31,320 nucleotides of DNA from a virus, in IMG/VR virus record IMGVR_UViG_3300036945_000056, positions 1 through 31,320 of that record; one strand, written 5' to 3'. Shown piece after piece: positions 5,537-11,492 of the stretch; the stretch's first letter is position 1; each line of letters begins with the position of its first letter. The notes under the pieces were generated by a model, which saw nothing but the letters and a program-made list of their open reading frames with translations, made no database searches and was not told the origin of the DNA. A program made the position numbers and the translations under genes.

Positions 5537-6295
5537 ATGCACTATTACCAATTCAACATTGGTGACTACAAAAGTCACACGGAACATCTTTCCGAGATGG
5601 AAGATTTGACTTATCGGCGTTTGCTTGATTGGTACTATCTTCACGAAACTCCCATACCACTAGAAATAAACGAGACTGCAAGACAGATTCGTATGCGTTC
5701 GCATAGCGAGTGCATTGCGTTGGTATTGCAAGAGTATTTCGAGCGCACAGAAATTGGCTGGATTCATCACAGGGCAGACAAAGAAATAGCAAAGACAGGC
5801 GAGAAGTCTGAAAAAGCTAGTGCTAGTGCCAAGGCTAGATGGAACAGGGCTAAAGATGCGAACGCATTGCAAACGCAATCCGAAAGCAATGCCACACAGA
5901 ACACAGAACACATAACACAAGACACAAAACACAAGAAGAACGCAACTGTCGTTGCTACGCCTGAAGGCGTTTCACAATATGTTTGGCAAGAGTTTGTTTT
6001 CCACAGAAAAGCCAAGAGAGCAAAAGTAACGGACTTGGTTGTTGAAGGCATCGCCAAAGAGGCAGAAAAGGCAGGATGGTCGCTAGAAGACGCATTGAAA
6101 GAAACAGTTGTTCGCGGATGGCAATCGTTTAAGGCTGATTGGGTTGCTGTAAAAGAATCCCCTGCTGACAAACGCCAAAACCACATGGCTCAGTTGACTC
6201 GCGGAATGTCAACGCCAAAGCCACAACCTTTCTGGTCGCAATCTACAACCGTTCTTGAGGAGATTCCAAATGTGGAACCAAAACGACTTCTGTGA
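5537..6295 (+). CDS. ydaU: DUF1376/YdaU replication protein, O-like
   Basis: A 252-residue protein starting at ATG 5537 (M-H-Y-Y-Q-F-N-I-G-D-Y). The family signature H-L-S-E-M-E-D-L-T-Y-R-R-L-L-D-W-Y-Y-L-H-E-T-P-I-P (residues about 17-41) marks the DUF1376/YdaU winged-helix domain, often the N-terminal part of phage replication initiators. Residues 85-135 are a low-complexity A/K/T/N/Q/H linker whose DNA holds six tandem 7-nt repeats (5894-5935). A second, helical domain (about 140-225) follows, with W-Q-E-F-V-F-H-R-K-A-K-R-A-K and G-W-x-S-F-K-A-D-W. It precedes a lambda P-like gene, so by order and layout it is the O-like origin-binding protein. Confidence 0.8.
   Translation: MHYYQFNIGDYKSHTEHLSEMEDLTYRRLLDWYYLHETPIPLEINETARQIRMRSHSECIALVLQEYFERTEIGWIHHRADKEIAKTGEKSEKASASAKARWNRAKDANALQTQSESNATQNTEHITQDTKHKKNATVVATPEGVSQYVWQEFVFHRKAKRAKVTDLVVEGIAKEAEKAGWSLEDALKETVVRGWQSFKADWVAVKESPADKRQNHMAQLTRGMSTPKPQPFWSQSTTVLEEIPNVEPKRLL
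5866..5935 (+). repeat. Candidate replication origin: inverted repeat plus six 7-nt iterons
   Basis: Six head-to-tail 7-mers of consensus ACACANR fill 5894-5935 (ACACAGA, ACACAGA, ACACATA, ACACAAG, ACACAAA, ACACAAG). Just before them lies the dyad ATTGC (5866-5870) with GCAAT (5875-5879). A 7-base unit is not a codon multiple, so the amino acids differ between units: the repeat is held at the DNA level. This is inside the O-like gene, as the lambda origin is. Confidence 0.5.
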
Positions 6296-6653
6296 TGCTG
6301 ATTCTGGCTTTGATTACATTTTTAGCACCATGAACGCAATCTACGGCGCAAGGTTTGAAACCAACTGGCAAAACGTAGACCCGCAGATCATTCGCCAGGT
6401 ATGGAAAGAACGCCTAGGCCGTTTCCTGACATACAAGCCAAGCCTTGACTATGCGTTAAGCCACCTTAAAGGTGAGTTTCCACCGAGCGCTATTACGTTT
6501 CGTGAGATGTGCAACGCAGGCCCAAACATTCCTGATAAACCTGTTGTTGCTATCACGCGACAAAAAACACAAGCTGAGATTGCAGAAGGTGAGCGCGTAA
6601 AGGCAGATGCACTTGCAAGACTTGCAGCGTTGCGGAAAAGCTACGAATCATGA
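6270..6653 (+). CDS. Lambda P-like helicase-loader family protein
   Basis: A 127-residue protein from ATG 6270 with GAGGAG about 8 bases upstream, overlapping the ydaU end. Core pattern: F-D-Y-I-F-S-T-M-N-A-I-Y-G-A-R-F, then I-R-Q-V-W-K-E-R-L-G-R-F and later F-P-P-S-A-I-T-F-R-E-M-C, matching the replication protein P (PF06992) layout seen in many Burkholderiales phages. Position right after an O-like gene is the lambda order. It would load the host DnaB helicase. The family call is by pattern memory and would need an HMM check. Confidence 0.7.
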   Translation: MWNQNDFCDADSGFDYIFSTMNAIYGARFETNWQNVDPQIIRQVWKERLGRFLTYKPSLDYALSHLKGEFPPSAITFREMCNAGPNIPDKPVVAITRQKTQAEIAEGERVKADALARLAALRKSYES

Positions 6654-6856
6654 ATTTATTGCAAGCAAGAGAAGTTCTTGATCAAGTTAAGGATAATCTG
6701 TCTTATAATCTAGACACAATCAACAAAGCACTTGAGCTAACAGGCGACCTAGATGGATTTCAACCAAGTATTCGAGCAACAAGTGGAGCATCTCACGAAG
6801 ATGGCTTTACAGAAAGGCTGGATTGCTTATGCCAAGCAAAGAGCGCAGGAACTTGA
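6650..6856 (+). CDS. Small hypothetical protein, long overlap with next gene
   Basis: ATG 6650 overlaps the preceding TGA (ATGA). 68 residues. The first 37 (M-N-L-L-Q-A-R-E-V-L-D-Q-V-K...I-N-K-A-L-E-L-T-G-D-L) look like a real phage protein; the rest is low-quality and overlaps the next gene for 104 bases in another frame. Either the true product ends early by a frameshift or the tail is a neutral extension. No function known. Confidence 0.6.
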   Translation: MNLLQAREVLDQVKDNLSYNLDTINKALELTGDLDGFQPSIRATSGASHEDGFTERLDCLCQAKSAGT

Positions 6857-6926
6857 GAACGACCCGACAGAGATTTTTAAGGGGTTGGTTGAGGCGGTAA
6901 GAGAACGAGTTAACGAACGTAAATGA
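6753..6926 (+). CDS. Small hypothetical protein (57 aa)
   Basis: ATG 6753 opens a 57-residue frame ending TGA 6924-6926, which overlaps the next ATG as ATGA. Composition is good: M-D-F-N-Q-V-F-E-Q-Q-V-E-H-L, then Q-K-G-W-I-A-Y-A-K-Q-R-A-Q-E-L-E. This W-x-x-Y-A pattern occurs in short helical phage proteins that follow replication genes. It lies mostly within the tail of the 6650 gene, in a different frame. Confidence 0.7.
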   Translation: MDFNQVFEQQVEHLTKMALQKGWIAYAKQRAQELENDPTEIFKGLVEAVRERVNERK

Positions 6927-7237
6927 AAGACTATATGAACGACTTGCAAACAAGAATTAACGCACTAAACAATCAGCGCGTCTATGTTGACGAATTTGAT
7001 GGTGGCGTTTGGATGAGTATGCACCATGAACATGGTTCATCGAATGTGGCTTTTGACAAAGACCAAGCCAAAGACCTGATTGCTGCTTTGATTCGCATTG
7101 TGGACATTGATCGCAAAGATGTTTTGGTTTTGGCTCGTGAAGCCTTGTCGCACACAGCTACAGACTTGCATCACGAAAACTTTGTGGCTGAAGAACAAGC
7201 ATTGGTAGCAATTGACTTTGCATTGGAGAAGATGTGA
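6923..7237 (+). CDS. Hypothetical protein (104 aa)
   Basis: Starts at ATG 6923, overlapping the previous stop (ATGA). The N-terminal part (residues 8-55) is a predicted beta/alpha unit with V-Y-V-D-E-F-D-G-G-V-W-M-S-M-H-H-E-H-G-S and a D-Q-A-K-D-L-I-A-A-L-I-R helix. The rest is helical. The His-Glu-His pattern could bind metal but no known site is recognised. Part of the early gene chain. Confidence 0.7.
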   Translation: MKDYMNDLQTRINALNNQRVYVDEFDGGVWMSMHHEHGSSNVAFDKDQAKDLIAALIRIVDIDRKDVLVLAREALSHTATDLHHENFVAEEQALVAIDFALEKM

Positions 7238-7437
7238 TGTTTAGAGAACTGATTACCCGACTGTCAAACACATTCCGATTGCCAAGCGCAGACCTAATGG
7301 CTGTGCGTGAACTTGAAGAAGCCAAACGCTCTTTGCTGCAAATGCAAACAGCGCAGGACTATGCAAAGCGTATGTGTGAGTATCACCAAGATCGCTGCAA
7401 AAGATTGACGGCGTACATCGCAAAGGAGCATGTATGA
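7237..7437 (+). CDS. Small helical protein (66 aa)
   Basis: Two starts are possible: GTG 7234 or ATG 7237. GGAGAAG at 7225-7231 best fits ATG 7237. The protein is a long helix (A-D-L-M-A-V-R-E-L-E-E-A-K-R-S-L-L-Q-M-Q-T-A-Q-D-Y-A) with a coiled-coil look, ending Y-H-Q-D-R-C-K-R-L-T-A-Y-I. Similar short proteins are common in this phage group. Function unknown. Confidence 0.75.
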   Translation: MFRELITRLSNTFRLPSADLMAVRELEEAKRSLLQMQTAQDYAKRMCEYHQDRCKRLTAYIAKEHV

Positions 7438-7505
7438 GCGAACTGGTTGAAGACGTGCTTTTCTTTGCACTGATCTGCTTTCTTTTAGTGGTGTATGTCA
7501 CATGA
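7434..7505 (+). CDS. 23-residue membrane peptide
   Basis: ATG 7434 overlaps the previous stop (ATGA). After M-S-E-L-V-E-D the remaining 16 residues are almost fully hydrophobic (V-L-F-F-A-L-I-C-F-L-L-V-V-Y-V-T), one TM helix. AAAGGAG at 7422-7428 is a good ribosome site. Its stop overlaps the next tiny TM gene. Too short for family assignment. Confidence 0.5.
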   Translation: MSELVEDVLFFALICFLLVVYVT

Positions 7506-7615
7506 CTGAAGACTTAAACCTACTTTTATTTTTGCTGGCAACGTGCGCCGCTGTGCTTGTCATTGTGGTGGTTGGAGTGGTGGCAGTGATTGCCGTAACA
7601 AAGGACGAGAAATGA
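7502..7615 (+). CDS. 37-residue membrane peptide
   Basis: ATG 7502 overlaps the previous stop and its own stop overlaps ATG 7612 (both ATGA). After M-T-E-D-L-N, residues 7-33 form a strong TM segment (L-L-F-L-L-A-T-C-A-A-V-L-V-I-V-V-V-G-V) and the end is K-D-E-K. It is the second of two successive single-TM peptides in the early operon. No homologue known to me. Confidence 0.55.
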   Translation: MTEDLNLLLFLLATCAAVLVIVVVGVVAVIAVTKDEK

Positions 7616-8577
7616 AAGAAGTATTGAAGCAGGCGCTTGATGTGTTGAACAAAGTTTATGACAACGTGTCTTTTTATGCGGATGTAAAGCAGTGCATCAA
7701 AGCCCTAGAAGAAGCACTAGCCAAGCAAGAGCAGGGTGATTTTGTAGCGCATTGTGATGACGGGTTAATAAGAACTTTAGGCGCTGCTTTGTTAAGCGCA
7801 CATGACCATCTTGAAATGCACCAACTGAAGCGCAGTCATTGCAACTCTGCCGCTTGCATCCGCGAAGGCCTCGCGGCATTTTCAGCCTACAAAAAACGTC
7901 AGGATTTCACCGCAGCACAGCAAGAGCAAGGCGGCGATGTTTGCGCTCGATGCGGTGGAATTGTGTTTGACCCTGTTATCAAGCAAGAGCAGAAACCTGA
8001 AGCGTGGGCGGTTTATTGGGGGCACAAGTTTGCTCAAAAGCACAGTGTTTATTTTTTGCAAGAAACAGCAAACATGGCCGCAAGCGAAATTAAAAGTTTT
8101 CAAACAGAGGTGCGACCTCTTTACAAATCCCCGCAGCCAGCACCTGTGCAGCAAGAGCAGGGTGAGCCTGTGGCGGGGCAGTGCCGATTCCCCAATGTTG
8201 CATGGTCGCAGTGTGATCCTGCGCACGTCCGCATGGTGCTGGACAACCCGCAGGAATGGAAAGGCTACGAGGTTCGCTACCTCTACACCACACCACAACC
8301 AAAGCAAGAGCAGGGTACGCCTGTGGCGTGGATGTTCCAGCATGAAGATACAGGTTTGACTGATTGCGTAGACGCGCAGCAAGTTGAATGGGGTTTTGAA
8401 AAGAACAACCCACGCTGGCAAAAGATTGGCCCTCTCTACACCACACCACAACAACGCACATGGGTTGGGCTGACGATTGGAGAGATACAAGACTTGATTC
8501 AGTTCAAAGAATACTCGCCTTATGTGCTGGCAGAAAACATTGAAGCCAAACTGAAAGAAAAAAATGACAAAAACTGA
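7612..8577 (+). CDS. Modular protein with repeated QEQG linkers
   Basis: A 321-residue protein from ATG 7612; the upstream extension to 7543 overlaps the previous gene in another frame. A helical N-terminal part (V-L-K-Q-A-L-D-V-L-N-K) is followed by at least three modules, each with a W or R start, 30-45 residues, ending P-L-Y-(K/T)-(S/T)-P-Q or Y-L-Y-T-T-P-Q and joined by a Q-E-Q-G linker. Five DNA copies of GCAAGAGCA start at 7725, 7920, 7983, 8151 and 8304. A C-A-R-C zinc-knuckle-like pair is seen in the middle. Mosaic proteins of this type are known in beta-proteobacterial phages, with no function assigned. Confidence 0.8.
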   Translation: MKEVLKQALDVLNKVYDNVSFYADVKQCIKALEEALAKQEQGDFVAHCDDGLIRTLGAALLSAHDHLEMHQLKRSHCNSAACIREGLAAFSAYKKRQDFTAAQQEQGGDVCARCGGIVFDPVIKQEQKPEAWAVYWGHKFAQKHSVYFLQETANMAASEIKSFQTEVRPLYKSPQPAPVQQEQGEPVAGQCRFPNVAWSQCDPAHVRMVLDNPQEWKGYEVRYLYTTPQPKQEQGTPVAWMFQHEDTGLTDCVDAQQVEWGFEKNNPRWQKIGPLYTTPQQRTWVGLTIGEIQDLIQFKEYSPYVLAENIEAKLKEKNDKN

Positions 8578-8758
8578 GATGACAACACTCTTACGCAGCG
8601 TAGGAGTAAACGAGAACACGATCACAGCGATGGAGAACGCTTACGAGATGGGCATGGAGTCTGGACGGGATTCGATTCGTGAGGAACTTGACCCATTGGT
8701 TGCACGCATGAATGTGCAGATCGTGTCATTGGAAAAACAATTGAGGGAGAGAACATGA
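8564..8758 (+). CDS. Hypothetical protein (64 aa)
   Basis: Starts at ATG 8564, overlapping the previous gene by 14 bases. Two helices: M-T-T-L-L-R-S-V-G-V-N-E-N-T-I-T-A-M-E-N-A-Y and a C-terminal coiled coil (M-N-V-Q-I-V-S-L-E-K-Q-L-R-E-R). Stop overlaps the next start (ATGA). No family recognised. Confidence 0.65.
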   Translation: MTKTEMTTLLRSVGVNENTITAMENAYEMGMESGRDSIREELDPLVARMNVQIVSLEKQLRERT

Positions 8759-8982
8759 CACAAGACGAAATCATTGAGATGGCTAGACAGGCTGGTTTTG
8801 AAATTGGTTCTGTGACCAATGCAATCTATGCGCCAACGTCATGCGAGTTTGAGCTTAAAGTTTTTGCCAAACTGGTAGCAGCTAAAGAGCGTGATAGAAT
8901 GTGCGAACAATGTAATTGGAGTAAACATGAAAACGCAACGTGCAATGAGACCAATCAGTCAAAGGTTTTGGGAAAAAGTTAA
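8755..8982 (+). CDS. MTQDEII-type small protein, 3' end probably altered by HNH insertion
   Basis: A 75-residue frame. The first 48 residues (M-T-Q-D-E-I-I-E-M-A-R-Q-A-G-F...F-A-K-L-V-A-A-K-E-R-D-R) match a small protein type very common in beta-proteobacterial phages, whose usual end is a short helix after A-K-E-R. Here it continues into C-E-Q-C-N-W-S-K-H-E-N-A-T-C, unlike the family, and overlaps the HNH gene start by 56 bases. The tail is probably not original: the HNH gene seems to have entered at about 8905-8925. Confidence 0.65.
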   Translation: MTQDEIIEMARQAGFEIGSVTNAIYAPTSCEFELKVFAKLVAAKERDRMCEQCNWSKHENATCNETNQSKVLGKS

Positions 8983-9379
8983 TAAAAAATCGCCGAATGG
9001 ATGTTGGGAGTGGACAAGTTCTATTCGTGGCAATAGATATGGCGCTTTCTTTACGCATCTAATTGATGAAGGGCGCAAATGTCATGGCGCTCATCGTTAT
9101 TCTTGGCAAATCATTAATGGGCAGATACCAAATGGATTATGGGTTTTACACAAGTGCGATAACCGTATTTGCGTTAATCCAGATCACCTTTTTCTTGGCG
9201 ATAGAACAGACAACATGAAAGATTGCGCTACTAAAAGACGAGTTTGCACTATAGGAAAATCAAATCTTACACATTGCAAAAGAGGTCATGAGTTCACGTT
9301 AGAAAACACATGGAGAACAAAGCAAGGATGGCGGCTTTGTAAGGCTTGTAATTTATTAAGAAAAAGAGGTGAAGCATGA
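8927..9379 (+). CDS. HNH homing endonuclease
   Basis: A 150-residue protein from ATG 8927, with GGAG 6 bases upstream; the longer frame from 8891 is not needed. Begins R-F-W-E-K-V-N-K-K-S-P-N-G-C-W-E-W, followed by A-H-R-Y-S-W, the core H-K-C-D-N-R-I-C-V-N-P-D-H-L-F-L-G (HNH_3 type) and a final zinc-ribbon-like C-K-R-G-H-E-F...C-K-A-C-N. These are typical of free-standing phage homing endonucleases that cut and copy themselves into relatives. Local base content is more A+T-rich than its neighbours, suggesting recent arrival. Confidence 0.9.
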   Translation: MKTQRAMRPISQRFWEKVNKKSPNGCWEWTSSIRGNRYGAFFTHLIDEGRKCHGAHRYSWQIINGQIPNGLWVLHKCDNRICVNPDHLFLGDRTDNMKDCATKRRVCTIGKSNLTHCKRGHEFTLENTWRTKQGWRLCKACNLLRKRGEA

Positions 9380-9771
9380 CCACCATAAACGCCTTTCATC
9401 CTGACTTTGTCAAAACCCACATGCCTCAGTTTCTGACTGCTGTTAAAACTCAAAACATGCAAGCAACAGTAGCGGCTAACCTTTCTAAAAGCGTCACAGA
9501 GATGCGTAAGACAAAGCCATCTCACGGACACATTACAGGAATGTCAACAAGAGAATCTGTTGTTTACCAAAGCGGCAGAGACATGGGGTTGTTTCCAAAG
9601 ACCCGTAAAGCAAAAGAAGGTTGGGGCGGTGCGCGTGACAAATCTTGCGCTATGACAATAGATGAAGTTCGTGCAGAACTAACAGCGGCACAAAAAGCCA
9701 AGTTAGCGCCTAGAGAGTTCCATATGTTTAGCAAAGCTGGCACAGCAAACACAACAAAAACAAAAAAATGA
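9376..9771 (+). CDS. Hypothetical protein (131 aa)
   Basis: ATG 9376 overlaps the HNH stop (ATGA); AGAGGTG lies inside the HNH end. Polar and basic throughout with a Q-M-Q-A-T-V-A-A-N-L helix and a K-T-R-K-A-K-E-G-W-G-G-A-R basic loop; the C-terminus is T/K-rich. Could bind nucleic acid by charge, but no motif proves it. Overlaps the following nuclease start by 4 bases. Confidence 0.7.
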   Translation: MTTINAFHPDFVKTHMPQFLTAVKTQNMQATVAANLSKSVTEMRKTKPSHGHITGMSTRESVVYQSGRDMGLFPKTRKAKEGWGGARDKSCAMTIDEVRAELTAAQKAKLAPREFHMFSKAGTANTTKTKK

Positions 9772-10031
9772 GATATGCCGCCCGTGTTGACCAAAACCAA
9801 GTGGAAATTGTCAAAGCGTTGCGTGATGCTGGCGCATACGTTTGGATAATTGGTCTGCCAGTTGACCTTTTGGTTGGCTACAACGGACAGACATACTTGG
9901 TAGAAATAAAAACCAACTCACGTAAGACTTTAACGAGGCTACAGCAGGCTTTTTTTGCAAAGTGGGCTGGTAATAGGTTAGAACGAATTGAAAGCCCTGA
10001 ACAGGCTTTAAGAATGATTGGGATGCTATGA
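9768..10031 (+). CDS. PD-(D/E)XK nuclease, VRR-NUC/resolvase-like
   Basis: An 87-residue protein with a compact nuclease core: R-x-D-x-N-Q-V-E-I-V-K-A-L-R-D-A-G-A, P-V-D-L-L-V-G-Y (Asp33) and L-V-E-I-K (Glu46, Lys48). This is the D...E-x-K active site. The first helix also holds the conserved Glu/Gln. Length fits small phage VRR-NUC-like enzymes, which cut branched or looped DNA. Lies in a block with NinB, suggesting a role in recombination or resolution of replication intermediates. Confidence 0.8.
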   Translation: MRYAARVDQNQVEIVKALRDAGAYVWIIGLPVDLLVGYNGQTYLVEIKTNSRKTLTRLQQAFFAKWAGNRLERIESPEQALRMIGML

Positions 10032-10252
10032 GCGCACTAAACGAACAAGTTGGCGGTAATCACTACAAAAAGCTGAAGATTCAGCCTGTTTACTACATCC
10101 ACTTAAACGAAATTCCATTCATTGAAGGTTGCATCATCAAATATGCGACCAGATGGAGGGACAAAGGTGGAATCAAGGACTTGGAAAAGATTAAGCATTT
10201 CGTAGATTTGCTGATTGAACTAGAGGCAAAGAATGAGATACGACCTGATTGA
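10028..10252 (+). CDS. DUF3310 protein
   Basis: A 74-residue protein with the DUF3310 signature: G-G-N-H-Y-K near the N-terminus, I-Q-P-V-Y-Y-I, F-I-E-G-C-I-I-K-Y-A-T-R-W-R-D-K-G-G and D-L-E-K-I-K-H-F-V-D-L-L-I. Members are often annotated as 'nucleotide kinase' by an old transfer, but the fold is small and helical and no kinase motif is visible. Start overlaps the previous stop (ATGA). Confidence 0.85.
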   Translation: MSALNEQVGGNHYKKLKIQPVYYIHLNEIPFIEGCIIKYATRWRDKGGIKDLEKIKHFVDLLIELEAKNEIRPD

Positions 10253-10649
10253 CCAGGCGCAAGCAACAGCCTTGATGCAAAGCCTTTGGCCCAAAGTCAA
10301 GGCGGCATTGTCAGCGGGTCGCAAGCTGACGTTAGAAGTTAAGGATGCAAGCAAAAGCCGTGAGCAAGAGGAAAAGTATCACGCAATCATCGGTGACATT
10401 GCAAAGCAAGCGCAACACATGGGAGCCAAGTGGGATGCTGAAGATTGGAAAAGGCTGTTAGTCCAAGATTTTTGCAAAGAAAAAGGATTGGCAATAGGCA
10501 AGGTGATACCTAATCTGTCTGGTGACGGCATTTGTCAGCTTGGTATGCAAACCCGTAAATTTACAAAAGAACAGGCCAGCGAGTTTGTAGAGTTCTTGCT
10601 GGCTTGGTGTGCAAACAATGGAATCACGTTAAATGAAAAAGAAAAGTAA
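10233..10649 (+). CDS. ninB: NinB recombination protein
   Basis: A 138-residue protein. GAGGCAAAG inside the DUF3310 end is its ribosome site. Family marks: L-T-L-E-V-K-D-A-S-K-S-R-E-Q-E-E-K-Y-H-A-I-I-G-D-I-A-K-Q, W-D-A-E-D-W-K-R-L-L-V-Q-D-F, and R-K-F-T-K-E-Q-A-S-E-F-V-E-F-L. NinB (Orf in lambda) acts as a mediator that helps load annealing proteins on SSB-covered DNA, so it is expected to work with the leftward Erf/SSB-like set. Confidence 0.9.
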   Translation: MRYDLIDQAQATALMQSLWPKVKAALSAGRKLTLEVKDASKSREQEEKYHAIIGDIAKQAQHMGAKWDAEDWKRLLVQDFCKEKGLAIGKVIPNLSGDGICQLGMQTRKFTKEQASEFVEFLLAWCANNGITLNEKEK

Positions 10650-11103
10650 GTACAAACCAAAAGGCGTTCGCGTGGATGCTCTTTCATGGGTTATCAGCGG
10701 ATTTAAGAAGGTGGCTAACGTTCCAGACGCAGGCACTAAGCTAATGCTCAAGAATCACGTTTCCTTTGACGAAATCCGTGAAGGTCGTGGCAACACTGCC
10801 CATGTGGATAACCTAATCACAATGGTCAACTGTGCCGAAGCCTTGGCCTTGCGCCATCTTGGGGATGATTGGCTAGAGGAAATTAGAGAAGCCCAAGACG
10901 CTATTTTCATGATGGCACAGCGCGGGATTAGCGGGAAGTCGTTTATCTTTACAGGCCAAGAACTTCAAGCGGTGCGAACTATCCTTGAGTTGCATGATGA
11001 GCAGCTACGCAATTGCCCTGTACGCACCTTAGAACTGGCACTGGATGACATAGCCAAGGAATTTAAGTCAAACAAGATGCGAAAGATTGAGGCTATTGCA
11101 TGA
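10633..11103 (+). CDS. Hypothetical protein (156 aa)
   Basis: Overlaps ninB by 17 bases. Basic N-terminus (K-K-K-S-K-Y-K-P-K) then helices: V-D-N-L-I-T-M-V-N-C-A-E-A-L-A and E-L-Q-A-V-R-T-I-L-E-L-H-D-E-Q-L. Proteins of this form often sit between ninB and an HNH-like gene in this phage group. No function assigned; the basic start suggests nucleic acid contact. Confidence 0.7.
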   Translation: MKKKSKYKPKGVRVDALSWVISGFKKVANVPDAGTKLMLKNHVSFDEIREGRGNTAHVDNLITMVNCAEALALRHLGDDWLEEIREAQDAIFMMAQRGISGKSFIFTGQELQAVRTILELHDEQLRNCPVRTLELALDDIAKEFKSNKMRKIEAIA

Positions 11104-11411
11104 TGATTCCTAAGTTCAACTACTACCGCAACAAAAAGCACTTGCAGAACGTGGCAAGCCTGCCATGCCAGATATGCTACGTTGAAGGCAGGACGCAGGC
11201 ATCACACTCAAACCAAGCGGTACATGGCAAAGGCAGGTCGCTTCGTGCATCTGACGAGTTTACGGCTGCTATATGTGTGGAACATCATTATGAGATAGAT
11301 CAAGGCTCTAATTTGACTAAGCAACAGCGCGTTGATATGTGGAATGAGGCGTACCAAAAGACAGTAAACAGGCTAAAAGAGCAGAATCTTTGGCCTAAAG
11401 AGTTAGAATAG
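11100..11411 (+). CDS. HNH-like nuclease with zinc ligands
   Basis: A 103-residue protein starting at ATGATG 11100. Pattern: P-C-Q-I-C (zinc pair), A-S-H-S-N...G-K-G-R-S, R-A-S-D-E-F-T-A-A-I-C-V-E-H-H-Y-E-I-D and a helical end. The C-x-x-C, central H and final C..H-H resemble NinG/Ref or DUF1364-like HNH nucleases often found at the end of nin-type regions. Last gene of the early operon, directly before the terminator. The exact family is not certain. Confidence 0.7.
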   Translation: MMIPKFNYYRNKKHLQNVASLPCQICYVEGRTQASHSNQAVHGKGRSLRASDEFTAAICVEHHYEIDQGSNLTKQQRVDMWNEAYQKTVNRLKEQNLWPKELE

Positions 11412-11412
11412 G

Positions 11413-11431
11413 GTGCAATTTGCAGTTGCAC
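11413..11431. promoter_or_regulatory. Inverted repeat before the terminator
   Basis: GTGCAA (11413-11418) and TTGCAC (11426-11431) form a perfect 6-bp dyad with a 7-base centre, just ahead of the terminator and late promoter. It may be an operator or activator site for late expression or simply an RNA stem. Confidence 0.35.
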
Positions 11432-11435
11432 TTTA

Positions 11436-11461
11436 GGGCGGTTGATTCTGCCCACTTTTTT
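11436..11461 (+). terminator. Rho-independent terminator of the early operon
   Basis: GGGCGG (11436-11441) pairs with CTGCCC (11448-11453), one G-T wobble, six-base loop TTGATT, then AC and six T (11456-11461). It lies 24 bases after the last early gene. Confidence 0.65.
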
Positions 11462-11469
11462 GGTAAAAT
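11442..11469 (+). promoter_or_regulatory. Late promoter overlapping the terminator
   Basis: TTGATT at 11442-11447 (the terminator loop), a 16-base spacer and TAAAAT at 11464-11469 preceded by TGG, an extended -10. Start predicted near 11476, 17 bases before ATG 11493, which has AAAGG nearby. See finding. Confidence 0.55.
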
Positions 11470-11492
11470 CCAAGAAATACTGAAAGGTTCCT

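Noticed and set aside
5860-5940. CRISPR-like array at the ACACANR repeats
   Set aside because: Repeats are 7 nt and directly adjacent with no spacers, so this is not a CRISPR array; iterons fit better.
7937-8359. Second plus-strand ORF inside the QEQG gene
   Set aside because: Out of frame with the repeat modules, odd Cys/Ser/Arg composition, no ribosome site.
7882-8625. 247-codon minus-strand ORF opposite the QEQG protein
   Set aside because: Rich in Leu/Cys/Arg and generated by the repeated CAG/CAA codons of the plus-strand gene; no plausible start or context.
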